Part shown: one piece after another, positions 24,889 through 33,956 of the stretch
Numbering within the stretch: position 1 is the stretch's first letter
Layout: every line of letters begins with the position of its first letter
NCBI GenBank assembly: GCA_965225955.1
Contig: CBDDBX010000001.1
Location: 137,533-201,532, forward strand
DNA: 64,000 nucleotides
Origin: CBDDBX01 sp965225955
GTDB taxonomy: Bacteria > Acidobacteriota > Aminicenantia > UBA2199
Reading direction: 5' to 3'
Translations under genes and position numbers: made by a program
The notes under the pieces: model-generated
What the model was told of the DNA's origin: nothing
Database searches by the model: none
Seen by the model: the letters and a program-made list of their open reading frames with translations, nothing else

Positions 24889-26473
24889 GGTAAAATACAG
24901 AGTAAAAAGTGAGATACTTGACTCTTCAGATATTGACAGGCTTCTGGAAAAAATATGTGGGCAGCTGTTATCTGTGAAAGCGGTTATGTCAACCTGGGTT
25001 GGAATAAGATACGGTTGTGGTAATGGGTTCTTTATCCTTGTTGCCAATAGAAGTACCGGAGTGAGAAGGCTGGAGGTCAAAGATCTGGGTAATATTATAT
25101 GTATGAACTCCTGTGAAGAGAGACTGGTAAAAAGGGTAATGGATACAAGTACAGAGTGCCAGTCATGTTTTATGAAAGATATTCATGAAGGAGATCTGGT
25201 TGTAACATCAAGTCAGAAAAACTCAGATAACGGTTGTTTTACTGTGTCCATATCTTTAGACAGGGTTTATGAGAACTATCCGGAGATAGATAATTTTGTA
25301 AATGACCTGTGTCTGGATATACTGAATGCCATGGGTAGATACAGATCCCAGGCTAAAATAATTGAGTTAAAGGAGATAGCTGAACGTAAGCAGCTTCTAA
25401 TGGAGCATCGACTATCTCTTATTGCTTTTGCAGCAGGTAGTTCTATTCCTGTTTTTCTGGATGAAGTACTTGAAAGGCTTAAGAAACTCACTAATAGCAA
25501 AGCAGGATTCTGTTATCTGGTAAATGAGCATAGGGAGTGTGCTCTGAGTAAGTGGTCTGAAGGTAGTCAGTGGGAAAAACTACATAATCTGATAGAAGGC
25601 ACAGGTTTGCTAAAGTGTTGTGTTGATTCAAAAAAACCGGTTATTGAGAATGGCTACAGGAAAAAAGGGAATAATAGAATCTATCGATGGCTTATGGTGC
25701 CGGTAATAAGAAACAGTCATGTAGTTTCTATTATGGGAGTAGGAAGTAAGAACGATTTTTACAATGATAACGATATTGAAGTTCTTACATATATTGCAGA
25801 TGTAACCTGGGAAATTGTACTGAGGAAAAATTCTGATGCAGATAATGACAGACTTCTTGCAGCAGTTCAGCAGACAGGTGAAGCAATAACTGTAACAGAT
25901 ACCAAAGGTGTAATTGAGTATGCTAATCCTGCTTTTACTGATATAACCGGTTATGCTGAATCTGAACTACTGGGCTGTAATATGAGAGTACTGGACAGTA
26001 GTATTGAGAACAGGGATTTCTATGCAGAGATGCTGAATAAAATAGGCGAAGGAAAGAGATGGAGCGGCCAGATTGTTAATAGAAAAAAAGATGGTAATCT
26101 GTACACAGCCTATCTTACTGTATCTCCTGTTACAGATGAGTTGGGGGAGGTTATCAATTTTGTTGCAGTAATGCGGGACATTTCGGCACAGCTTGCTGAA
26201 AGGAAAGAGAAAGAGCTCCTTGAAGCTCAACTCTTTCAGGCTCAGAAAATGGAGGCAGTGGGGCGTCTGGCAGGGGGAGTTGCCCACGACTTCAATAATA
26301 TACTGACTGCTATCTCGGGTTTTGCTGAGCTTGCAGGAATGAATACAGATCAGGATAGTATTGCATATTCAGATATTCAGGAAATAGATGCCGCCTGCAG
26401 GAGAGCTGCAGGGTTAACCAGACAGCTCCTTGCTTTCTCAAGAAAAGATATAGTCAAACCTGAAAATACTTGA
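24869..26473 (+). pseudogene. Hybrid sensor kinase, 5' part (frameshifted)
   Basis: This frame encodes an N-terminal sensor region with a Cys-rich patch (ECQSCFMKDI), a GAF-like domain (about residues 180-320), a PAS/PAC domain (ITVTDTKGVIEYANPAFTDI, then a PAC ending VAVMRDIS) and the HisKA block GGVAHDFNNILTAISGF. It breaks at RKDIVKPENT-stop. One base earlier or later the protein continues: dropping the G at 26462 gives KP-KILDINELIVRL, the normal continuation of such kinases, into the frame that ends at 27374. So a single +1 shift splits the gene. It could be a real mutation, an assembly or sequencing error or, less likely, programmed shifting. Start: TTG 24869 is the earliest option. Confidence 0.75.
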
Positions 26474-27374
26474 TATTAATGAACTTATTGTAAGGCTTGA
26501 TAAACTTCTGGGGAGACTTATCGGTGAAGATATAAGCCTTAAATTTGACCTCTACGATAAATCTATAATTGTAAAAGCTGATCCCGGTCAGTTTGAACAG
26601 GTAGTAATAAATCTGTTTGTAAATGCAGGGGATGCTATAAGAACCGGAAATAAGAGAGACTTAAAGGAGATCTGTCTCAGCACAGATGTTGTCTATCTTT
26701 ACAGAGAGGATATTACCGAATCAGAAGGTTACTACCTTAAGATGAGTGTACAGGATACTGGATGTGGTATTCCAGAAGATATTATTGAAAAAGTATTCGA
26801 ACCGTTTTTTACTACTAAAGAGAAGGGAAAGGGAACAGGGCTGGGAATGTCAACTGTTCATGGCATTGTTAAACAGAATGGCGGAGGAATAAAACTTAAT
26901 AGCAGCCCGGATACCGGAACTGAATGTATTGTCTACTGGCCAATGGTATCGCAGGATAATATCGATGATACCGAAGGAATGAAAACGACTGAATTATTTG
27001 ATTCAGATATAAAGGTGCTCATTGTAGAAGATGATATAAAGCTGCAGAAGATTGCTACCAGAATGCTTGGAAATCTGGTTTCTTATGTAGAGTGTGTTGA
27101 TAGTGCAGAGAAGGCTTTGGTAGTATTTGGTAATGGTTCATTTGATATACTTTTTACCGATGTGATTCTTACTGGTATGAGTGGTGTGGAACTGGCAGAG
27201 AAGCTCAGGAAAACCAGGGAAGATCTTACAATTATCTTCACATCCGGCTATACTGATGAGCTTTTAAATCAGACAGGACTTGATAAAGGTGAGATTTTCT
27301 TCTTACAGAAACCCTACTCTTCAAAAGATCTACAGAAGATTTTCAATAGAGCTTACAGGGAAAGCAGATTTTGA
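26463..27374 (+). pseudogene. Hybrid sensor kinase, 3' part (ATPase and receiver domains)
   Basis: Continues the frameshifted kinase: the N box VINLFVNAGDAIR, G1 VQDTGCGIPEDI, F box EPFFTTKEKGKGTGLGMSTV, then a receiver domain with KVLIVEDDIKLQ, FDILFTDVILTGMSG (phospho-Asp), TIIFTSGYTDE and FFLQKPYSSKDLQ. The arrangement (PAS-HisKA-HATPase-REC) is the common sensor hybrid kinase in which the attached receiver modulates the kinase. The start given is the first codon after the inferred extra base; an internal ATG at 26742 could make only the ATPase lobe and receiver. Total length 24869-27374 is 835 codons plus one base. Confidence 0.75.
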
Positions 27375-27384
27375 ATTGCAAAAA

Positions 27385-28602
27385 TTAACTGGTTCTGAAC
27401 TGATTAATAAGTTCCTGTAACTGCTCTGTCTGTCTTGCCAGATCTTCAGTAGTAACGGCAACTTCAGATATTGCTTTTGCAGACTCTTCCGAGCTGTTTG
27501 AGATACTGCTTATGTTGTCGTTTATCTCTTCAATAGTTGCATTCTCTTCTGTAACTGCTGCAGCAATATCCGTGGTGGTTCGTAATATGTTTTCCACAGA
27601 GGATACTATCTTTTCCAGTATGTTAAGGGACTCTTCACCAAGCTCTCTGCCTTTAACAATCTCTTCAGAGGTTTCAAGCATTGCATTACTTGCTTCTCTT
27701 GATTCATGCTGAAGTCCTTTTATGATTTCTTCAATCTCTTTAGTTGCTTTACCTGTTCTTTCTGCAAGTTTTCGTACTTCATCTGCCACAACTGCAAACC
27801 CCCGTCCCGCTTCTCCCGCCCGGGCAGCTTCAATTGCTGCATTAAGAGCCAGTAGATTTGTCTGATCTGATACATCATTTATGACGTTGATAATATTACC
27901 AATCTTATCTGTTGAGTTTTCAAGGCTTCCTATTATTCTGGAAAGATGTCTGGACTGCTCTTCAATCTCTTTTAAAGAAGCAATTGAATCCCTGATTACT
28001 TTGTTGCCATCCTGAGTCATTGTAGAGGAAGTTTCCGCAGTAGTCTGAGCTGTTTCAAGGGAAGAGGTGATATCAGAGGATGTTACTGTAAGTTCTGAAG
28101 CAGAGTTTCCTATTGATTGTATCTGAATATTCTGGCCGTCAACAGTTGAAGATAACTCTTCAATAGCTGCTGATATCTGACTTGTTGCTGAGTTAACCTG
28201 AAGTGAGTTTCTCTGGGTTATATCTATAATTTTCTGAACTCTCTCTATAAATCGGTTGAATGCTTCTGCCAGTTCTCCGATTTCATCTTTACTTCTGGTT
28301 TCTATACGTCTTGTGAGATCTGCATCACCTTCTGAGAGGTCTCTTGATCTTTCAACCATTTCATTAATCGGATCGGATAGTGTTCTGGCAAATAGGGAAG
28401 AAATGAAGACAGATAAGATAAGACCTATAAAAAACAGAGCTATGGAAATTGCGTTACTGGTGTTGAAGTTTTCCCTCAGCACTTTCTCTTTTTCTCCAAC
28501 AACCTTGTTAATATCGTCAATATAATTGCCTGTTCCAACTACCCAGCTAAAGGGTTCGATTGCAAGAGAATAGCTTCTTTTGGGAAGAGATTTTGTCTGA
28601 CC
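27385..28602 (-). pseudogene. Methyl-accepting chemotaxis protein, 3' part (frameshifted)
   Basis: This frame carries the end of the periplasmic domain (PFSWVVGTGNYIDDI), a membrane helix (ISIALFFIGLILSVFISSLF), a HAMP linker (DPINEMVERSRDLSEGDADL) and a cytoplasmic signalling hairpin with the conserved tip NLLALNAAIEAARAGEAGRG. The protein couples ligand sensing to CheA/CheW. The 5' part is in another frame: at 28601-28602 'CAGGT' must be 'CAGGGT' to continue from N-Q into G-Q-T-K, so one base is missing. Without it, the ATG at 28482 could start only the HAMP-signalling part. Confidence 0.82.
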
Positions 28603-29090
28603 TGGTTTGGAAACCAGTAATCAGTAAAACCGCCATCACTTTTACGCCCGTTGGCTATAATCTCTTTTATAAGATAGGTACCGTTTGTATCTTTAAGATC
28701 CAGTCTGGATTTACCTTCATCCCCAGGTTGTGTAGGAAACAGGACATTTATGCCATCGTATGCATCTATCCAGAAGTATCCATCTTTACCGTATCTGATA
28801 TGACGTATGGATTCTTTGGCTCTCTCTTTTGCCTCTTCAAGAGTTAATTTTCCTGCCTGATGGTCTCTATATATACCCATTGCAAGAGATACTACATTCT
28901 GAACCTGGGTTTTTATATTGTTATCAAAGCTTTCAAGAAGCATCTGACGCTGTTCAGTGAGTTGCAGCTCAAGTTCTGAAAGACCGGAATACATGCTATA
29001 TGATTGAGTGAGGAGTAGTACTATGAGGCAACTTAAAGAAGCTATAATTGTTACCTTGACCCTGATTTTCAGTCTATAAAAAAAGTTCAT
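28539..29090 (-). pseudogene. Methyl-accepting chemotaxis protein, 5' part (single Cache sensor)
   Basis: Begins MNFFYRLKIRVKVTIIASLS with a first membrane helix and a periplasmic Cache-type domain: TLEEAKERAKESIRHIRYGK, DGYFWIDAYDG, LKDTNGTYL and GGFTDYWFPNQ. This is the sCache_2 pattern of chemoreceptors for small organic acids. After PNQ the frame runs into 22 unrelated codons and stops. The correct continuation (G-Q-T-K-S-L-P-K-R-S-Y) lies in the frame of the 3' part. A purine-rich AAAGGAGG lies just before the ATG. Confidence 0.82.
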
Positions 29091-29245
29091 ACTTAACCTC
29101 CTTTAATTTATAGTAATAATATAGTATGAATTTACCTGAAACCCATTAATAGAAAGGGATTCAGACTAAGTATGCTGTATATTATGTGAACAGGAGCCGG
29201 GAGTGAACACTCCAATGTTTATTATGGTTATGATATAATTATTTT

Positions 29246-29467
29246 ATGAATGATTTAAAAGCTGTTAAAAATGAGTTGAAAAAGATATTAAGTTCAGGAA
29301 TGATCAGTGAACAGGATCTAAGTAAAAAAATCAAAATAAACCGTACTACTCTTCAGATGTTTTTAAAAGAGAAAATTCTCCTTCCTGCCGAAGCGGTACA
29401 GAAAATCTACAGATATCTTGAAAAAGAGCAGAAAGAGAGAGAGAATATCAGCTCCCTCGTGGAATAA
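29246..29467 (+). CDS. Small helix-turn-helix protein
   Basis: A 73-residue charged protein with a probable Cro/XRE-like helix-turn-helix: MISEQDLSKKIKINRTTLQM then FLKEK (about residues 19-43), in which SEQDLSKKIKI and NRTTLQMFL take the positions of the two helices. It is likely a DNA-binding regulator of something local. A good -10-like TATAAT overlaps 29233-29238, close to the start. The last 20 bases overlap the 3' end of the convergent transglycosylase gene. No known subfamily is recognised. Confidence 0.55.
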   Translation: MNDLKAVKNELKKILSSGMISEQDLSKKIKINRTTLQMFLKEKILLPAEAVQKIYRYLEKEQKERENISSLVE

Positions 29468-30812
29468 GTAATCTCTTACCAGGTTTAATAAGGTTTGATC
29501 TTAACTTATTTACCCGCTTGATTCTTCTTACAGAAGTACGGAATTTCCTCGCAATAGAGTAGAGATTATCTCCTCTTCTGACACGATACCATCCTGCAAA
29601 ATATTTCTTTGAAGGGGGGAGGCGTTTCAGAGATGCTACAAAATTCTCTGAACTGTCTGAAGGAAGTTTAATCTCATAATATTTTTTATTAAAAGGAGTA
29701 AAATCTCTGATAAGTTCAGGATTAAGTTTCTTAATCTCTTTTCTGGAGACACCTGATAGTCTGCTCACACTTTTAATGTCAACGGGAGATGGGATCTTAA
29801 CAATTTTCCAGTTGTGATGACATACTGGTTCAGGTATTTTAAACCCGTACTCTTCGGGTGACTTAACAATTATAAGTGAAGCAAGGAAAGCTGGTACATA
29901 ATTCCTGGTTTCCCGTCTTATATATCTTGTTCTGGCAATCTTAAAAAAGTTTTTGGTTCTGGTTTTTCTTATTGCTCTGTTAAGTCTGCCGGGACCGCCA
30001 TTGTAAGCTGCCAGAGCTATATACCAGTCTCCAAATCTCTTATACAGATATTTAAGATATTTTGCTGCTGCAACTGCAGATTTATATGGATCTTTACGCT
30101 CATCCACTACCCAGTTGACTTTCAGCCCAAAGAGTCTTGCTGTAGCAGCCATGAACTGCCACTGACCTTTTGCTCTTGCCCTTGAAGTAGCATGTGAACG
30201 GAATCCACTCTCAATTAAAGGAAGGTAGGCCAGGTCTTCAGGTATTCCGGCTTCCCTGAATATCTCTTTGTATTTGTAAATGTACTCTGCAGAGCGATCA
30301 AGAGCTCTCTGTATGCTTTTATGTTTAATGTTCTGGAAAGCTTTTACAAAAGATAGTACCCGGGGATTAATAGTAATCGGCACAGAGTAACCTTTACGGT
30401 TTTTGAGCTTTTTTCTGAAATTCAGAAGTTCAGACTGGGATGGTACAAAAAGAGGGGTGGTTATTACCTCATCAAGAAAAGCAGTCTCTTCTGAAGAAGT
30501 GTTTTTGTCTTTCAGTACCCCAAGCTCCATCTCTGCAATCTGTTCAACAATTGCATTCAGGTTTGCAGCTTTACTTCCGCTACTGTCTGATGAGTCAAGA
30601 AGAACATCTATAGATTTGTCGAAATGAAATACAGAATCTTTGTAACTACCTTTAATGATACAGTTTTTACCCTGTTGAAAGTGTTTTCTTGCAAGGTTAA
30701 CTGATTGCGGGGCCTGCTGTTCTGCAGGAGGGGTGGTTACTATATCTGTCTTACTACAGCCTCCAATAATTGTGGCTGCCAGAATTAATGTGGTTATCTT
30801 ATTTTTTAACAT
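29448..30812 (-). CDS. LysM lipoprotein lytic transglycosylase (MltD-like)
   Basis: The signal is LILAATIIGGCSK with the lipobox IGGC, so it is a lipoprotein. The SLT domain spans about residues 190-310: PEDLAYLPLIESGFRSHA contains the catalytic Glu, followed by AKGQWQFMAATARLFG and ALAAYNGGPGRLNRAI. A C-terminal LysM (WYRVRRGDNLYSIARKF then KLRSNLIKPGKRLLIP) binds peptidoglycan. Together they are the MltD type that cleaves glycan strands. A spacer (residues 20-150) and another LysM-like region (about 330-390, SVSRLSGVSRKEIKKLNPEL) precede it. Its start overlaps the upstream MglA-like gene by 14 bases, so the two are co-transcribed. Confidence 0.92.
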   Translation of the reverse strand: MLKNKITTLILAATIIGGCSKTDIVTTPPAEQQAPQSVNLARKHFQQGKNCIIKGSYKDSVFHFDKSIDVLLDSSDSSGSKAANLNAIVEQIAEMELGVLKDKNTSSEETAFLDEVITTPLFVPSQSELLNFRKKLKNRKGYSVPITINPRVLSFVKAFQNIKHKSIQRALDRSAEYIYKYKEIFREAGIPEDLAYLPLIESGFRSHATSRARAKGQWQFMAATARLFGLKVNWVVDERKDPYKSAVAAAKYLKYLYKRFGDWYIALAAYNGGPGRLNRAIRKTRTKNFFKIARTRYIRRETRNYVPAFLASLIIVKSPEEYGFKIPEPVCHHNWKIVKIPSPVDIKSVSRLSGVSRKEIKKLNPELIRDFTPFNKKYYEIKLPSDSSENFVASLKRLPPSKKYFAGWYRVRRGDNLYSIARKFRTSVRRIKRVNKLRSNLIKPGKRLLIPRGS

Positions 30813-32145
30813 CGAATATCAGGGTTATTTTTTTTGTAGTCTTATCGATCTCAACATCAAATGAGTCGAGATCCGCTGAATCACAGCTTATGTTGACATT
30901 AATTGTTTTGCCTTCTGTTTTAAGTTTTCTGAGTACTGTAACAGTTTTCTTATCTTTAAGACTGTCCAGAATGTTCAGCTGCTCAAGATCTTTGCTGCTT
31001 TTTTCTGTTTTTTGTTTAACTGGAGATGTATCTTTAACAGCAAGAAGTTCGTCAACTCCGGTTGTATCTTTTACGACAATTTCCGGCTCTTCTTTCTGAA
31101 TAACAGGTTCAGTATCAGTAACGGATTCTTCTTCAACAGGATCTTCATCCTGAATTTCAATTTCCAGCTTATCTTCAACAATTTCAGGTTCATCAATTTC
31201 CGGTGAGAGATCCACATCAGAAATTGAGTTTTCATCTATCTGGAAATCTACTTCCAGATCTTCATCATCGCTACTTATATCAATATCTTTGATTTCAAAA
31301 TCGTCAGTTAGCTCAATCTCTTCAATCTCTTCTTCTGTCGGATTGAATACTGCCCGGTTTTCGGAAACCATCTCTTCAAGATTGGTTTGTGCAACTTCCG
31401 GAATCTCCTCTTCATCAGGTAGATCTATTGAGTGGAAATCTTCTTCTATTGTTGCAGAGATGGTTTTTACAGGAAGTTCTGATCTGTCAATCAGTTTTCT
31501 GTTACTGTCAGTATCAAAATTGATAGGCTGTTTTGATGTGCCTGAAGGAGATTGTGCTCTGTCTATAACTTTCTTGATTTCTATAAGTGTTCTGGCTGAA
31601 ACCTCTTTTAAGGTTTCAATAACCCCTTCACCTTTAGAAGAGACTGCTTCAAAGAAAGGGAAATTATCCGGATTCAATGTCTCATTCATCTGATCTAAAG
31701 GGAGAATGTTTTTCAAATCTCTCTTATTGAACTGAAAAACCAGAGGTACCTTATGAAAATCCTGCCCCTGCTCTTCAAGGTTTGTGCGGAGGTTGTTGAT
31801 ACTGTCTATATTTGACTGTTCCATAAGTTCCTGTGAATCAGCAACAAAGACAATCCCGTCTGCTCCCTTCAGTACAAGTTTCCTGGTGGAATCATAGAAT
31901 ATCTGACCAGGAACAGTGTAAAGCTGGAACCTTACTTTGTAACCTTTAATTAATCCCACATTAACAGGCAGAAGATCGAAGAAGAGAGTACGCTCAACTT
32001 CAGTCTCCATGCTTACAAGTTCTCCACGGGTAGAAGGATTGGTTGTAGAGAAAATGTACTGAAGATTTGTGGTTTTTCCGCTTAGACCCGGACCGTAATA
32101 TACAATTTTTGCAGCAACTTGTTTTGAGGCATGGTTTATAAACAT
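30799..32145 (-). CDS. MglA-like GTPase with long acidic C-terminal extension
   Basis: The start is the ATG at 32145 (MFINHASKQ), preceded by AAAGGA at good spacing; the frame opens 12 codons earlier without a site. The GTPase (about 1-190) has the P-loop in YYGPGLSGKTTNLQ, YTVPGQIFYDSTRK (switch 2) and FQFNKRDLKN (NKxD). MglA is a Ras-like GTPase that sets cell polarity and motility or, in related cases, envelope trafficking. After residue 200 comes ~250 residues of Asp/Glu-rich, low-complexity sequence with basic patches, then a C-terminal lobe (KKTVTVLRKLKTEGKTINVN). Plain MglA is about 195 residues, so the extension is unusual and could be an interaction tail. It is co-transcribed with the LysM transglycosylase. 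Confidence 0.88.
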   Translation of the reverse strand: MFINHASKQVAAKIVYYGPGLSGKTTNLQYIFSTTNPSTRGELVSMETEVERTLFFDLLPVNVGLIKGYKVRFQLYTVPGQIFYDSTRKLVLKGADGIVFVADSQELMEQSNIDSINNLRTNLEEQGQDFHKVPLVFQFNKRDLKNILPLDQMNETLNPDNFPFFEAVSSKGEGVIETLKEVSARTLIEIKKVIDRAQSPSGTSKQPINFDTDSNRKLIDRSELPVKTISATIEEDFHSIDLPDEEEIPEVAQTNLEEMVSENRAVFNPTEEEIEEIELTDDFEIKDIDISSDDEDLEVDFQIDENSISDVDLSPEIDEPEIVEDKLEIEIQDEDPVEEESVTDTEPVIQKEEPEIVVKDTTGVDELLAVKDTSPVKQKTEKSSKDLEQLNILDSLKDKKTVTVLRKLKTEGKTINVNISCDSADLDSFDVEIDKTTKKITLIFDVKK

Positions 32146-32259
32146 AGATGAAATCCTTTCAGCACAGAATAATTTTCTCATTTTTAATTTTACCTGTCAA
32201 GAAATTTTGACAACCCTGAGCTTATGAGCTAATATGTTTCTCTTTTCAACAGGTATAAT

Positions 32260-33339
32260 ATGAATATAAGAGAACTCCTTAAGAATCTGGCTCCCGGACT
32301 TTTACCACTCTTTGTGTTTATTGCTGCAGAGAGCTTTTTTGATGTTAAAACAGCTATAATTATCGCTGTTGGCTTCGGACTTCTGGAGATGGGGTGGAAG
32401 TTTTACAGAGAAAGAGTAATCGACTGGTTTGTAGCTGCTGATATCGGTCTTATTCTTCTGCTTGGTGGAGTGTCAATCAGTCTTGATAACCCTGTGTTTT
32501 TTAAGATTAAACCAGGAATCATTGAACTGCTTCTTACTTTCATAATGGGAGTATCTGCTTTTTCTGGTAACAATCTCATCCTTCTTATGACCAGACGTTA
32601 TATGAAGGGAGTTGAAATAACAGAAGAGCAGCAGAAGAAACTGGTAAGTAGTCTTAAAATTTTAACTGGTGTTTTTCTTATACATACAGCTCTTATTTTC
32701 TACTCAGCTCTCTATATGTCTTCTGAAGCCTGGGGTTTTATAAGTGGAGGGCTTTTCTATATTATTTTTGGTGTCTATTTTCTCTATGAATTAATAAAGA
32801 AGAGAGTGGATGGCCGTAAAATGGCAGAGCTTTACGGAGATGAAGAGTGGCTGGATTTAGTAACACCGGAAGGTAAAATTACCGGAAAAGCTCCCAGATC
32901 ACTCTGTCATCAGGGGCCAGGGAAACTTCATCCTGTAGTTCATCTCCACGTAATAGACAATAAAAACAGAATCTTTTTGCAGAAGAGGCCTGATTTTAAA
33001 CTTGTACAACCGGGCAAATGGGATAGTGCAGTTGGTGGTCATGTTGCCAGTGGGGAACCTCTGGAACAGGCACTTGCAAGGGAAACAGTTGAAGAAATCG
33101 GACTAGAGAAATTTAAACCGGAATTTATCTGTAGTTATGTCTGGGAAACAGAAATTGAGTCAGAACTTGTTTTTATGTTCTGGTGTCGTGAGCAGGGTGG
33201 AAACATTTCTATTAACAGGGAAGAAGTTGCAGATGGCAGGTTCTGGAAGATAAAGAAAATAAGGGAAAACCTCGGGAAAGAGGTTTTCACTCCAAATTTC
33301 GAAAAAGAGTTTCAGATTCTTATTGATAAAGTTCTCTGA
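32260..33339 (+). CDS. Fusion of a membrane domain (YciB/septation-A-like) and a Nudix hydrolase
   Basis: Residues 1-200 hold about six membrane helices (LLPLFVFIAAESFFD, AAIIIAVGFGLLE-like stretches and GLFYIIFGVYFLYELI) resembling the inner-membrane protein YciB/IspZ. Residues 200-359 are a Nudix domain: VVHLHVIDNKNRIFLQKRPD, then GGHVASGEPLEQALARETVE followed by EIGL, which satisfies Gx5Ex7REUxEExGU exactly. The QKRPDFKLVQPGKWDSAVGG lead-in resembles IDI/YfcD-type Nudix proteins. The fusion would hold a nucleotide- or isoprenoid-diphosphate hydrolase at the membrane. The substrate is unknown. A single ATG at 32260 suits both parts and the reading frame is continuous. Confidence 0.8.
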   Translation: MNIRELLKNLAPGLLPLFVFIAAESFFDVKTAIIIAVGFGLLEMGWKFYRERVIDWFVAADIGLILLLGGVSISLDNPVFFKIKPGIIELLLTFIMGVSAFSGNNLILLMTRRYMKGVEITEEQQKKLVSSLKILTGVFLIHTALIFYSALYMSSEAWGFISGGLFYIIFGVYFLYELIKKRVDGRKMAELYGDEEWLDLVTPEGKITGKAPRSLCHQGPGKLHPVVHLHVIDNKNRIFLQKRPDFKLVQPGKWDSAVGGHVASGEPLEQALARETVEEIGLEKFKPEFICSYVWETEIESELVFMFWCREQGGNISINREEVADGRFWKIKKIRENLGKEVFTPNFEKEFQILIDKVL

Positions 33340-33341
33340 AA

Positions 33342-33863
33342 CTATTCAACATCAACAGTGCATGTATTTATATATGCATTATCTATTTTCATTTTAACAG
33401 AGGCTGCTGAAATTTTGTTAACGCTCTTAATCATAGTACCGTTTTGTGCAACAACGGTCATAAATGTACCCTGAAGAGTATCTTTTGATCTTGTACTTAT
33501 AATTGCTACTCCTTTAGCCATAAGTTTGTCGACGATATACTTAACAGATTTTTTTGTAAGAACTTTTTCGTCGGCAATGATAATCAGAGCAGCTTTTTTC
33601 AGCCTTCTGATGTTGAACATTTCAGCTGCAATATCAGTCTTTCTTGCAACTCCGTAAATTGAAACCTTTTTTCTTGAAACCAGCTGAGCTGTTTTAGCTT
33701 CGCCGGTTATTTTGGCTTTAAGAGCATTAGGAAAGATAACAGCAATATTCTGTACTTCAGGAAGTGCCTTTTTTATAACAAAAGCAACCTGGGATACAGT
33801 CTGTGCAGATAATGTCGCTGAAAGAAAAAAAATGATTAAAACAGTAAATAATTTTAACTTCAT
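33342..33863 (-). CDS. Small exported protein, ABC substrate-binding/YfiR-like region
   Basis: The start is the ATG at 33863, which follows GAGAGGTGAAA and opens a clean signal peptide (MKLKLFTVLIIFFLSATLSA). The mature ~150 residues (SQVAFVIKKALPEVQNIAVI, AALIIIADEKVLTKKSV, GVAIISTRSKDTLQG) have alternating hydrophobic strands with Lys-rich helices and loosely recall YfiR-like or one lobe of ABC 'ABC_sub_bind' proteins. I cannot name it. It is convergent with the Nudix fusion (2 bases between stops) and would be periplasmic. Confidence 0.55.
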   Translation of the reverse strand: MKLKLFTVLIIFFLSATLSAQTVSQVAFVIKKALPEVQNIAVIFPNALKAKITGEAKTAQLVSRKKVSIYGVARKTDIAAEMFNIRRLKKAALIIIADEKVLTKKSVKYIVDKLMAKGVAIISTRSKDTLQGTFMTVVAQNGTMIKSVNKISAASVKMKIDNAYINTCTVDVE

Positions 33864-33956
33864 TTTCACCTCTCTACTATTAGTAACAGAATCGCAGAGA
33901 GGTGTCAACAAAATTGGACGATAAAACAGAAAATTGAATATTTTGTCTGAAGAGTC

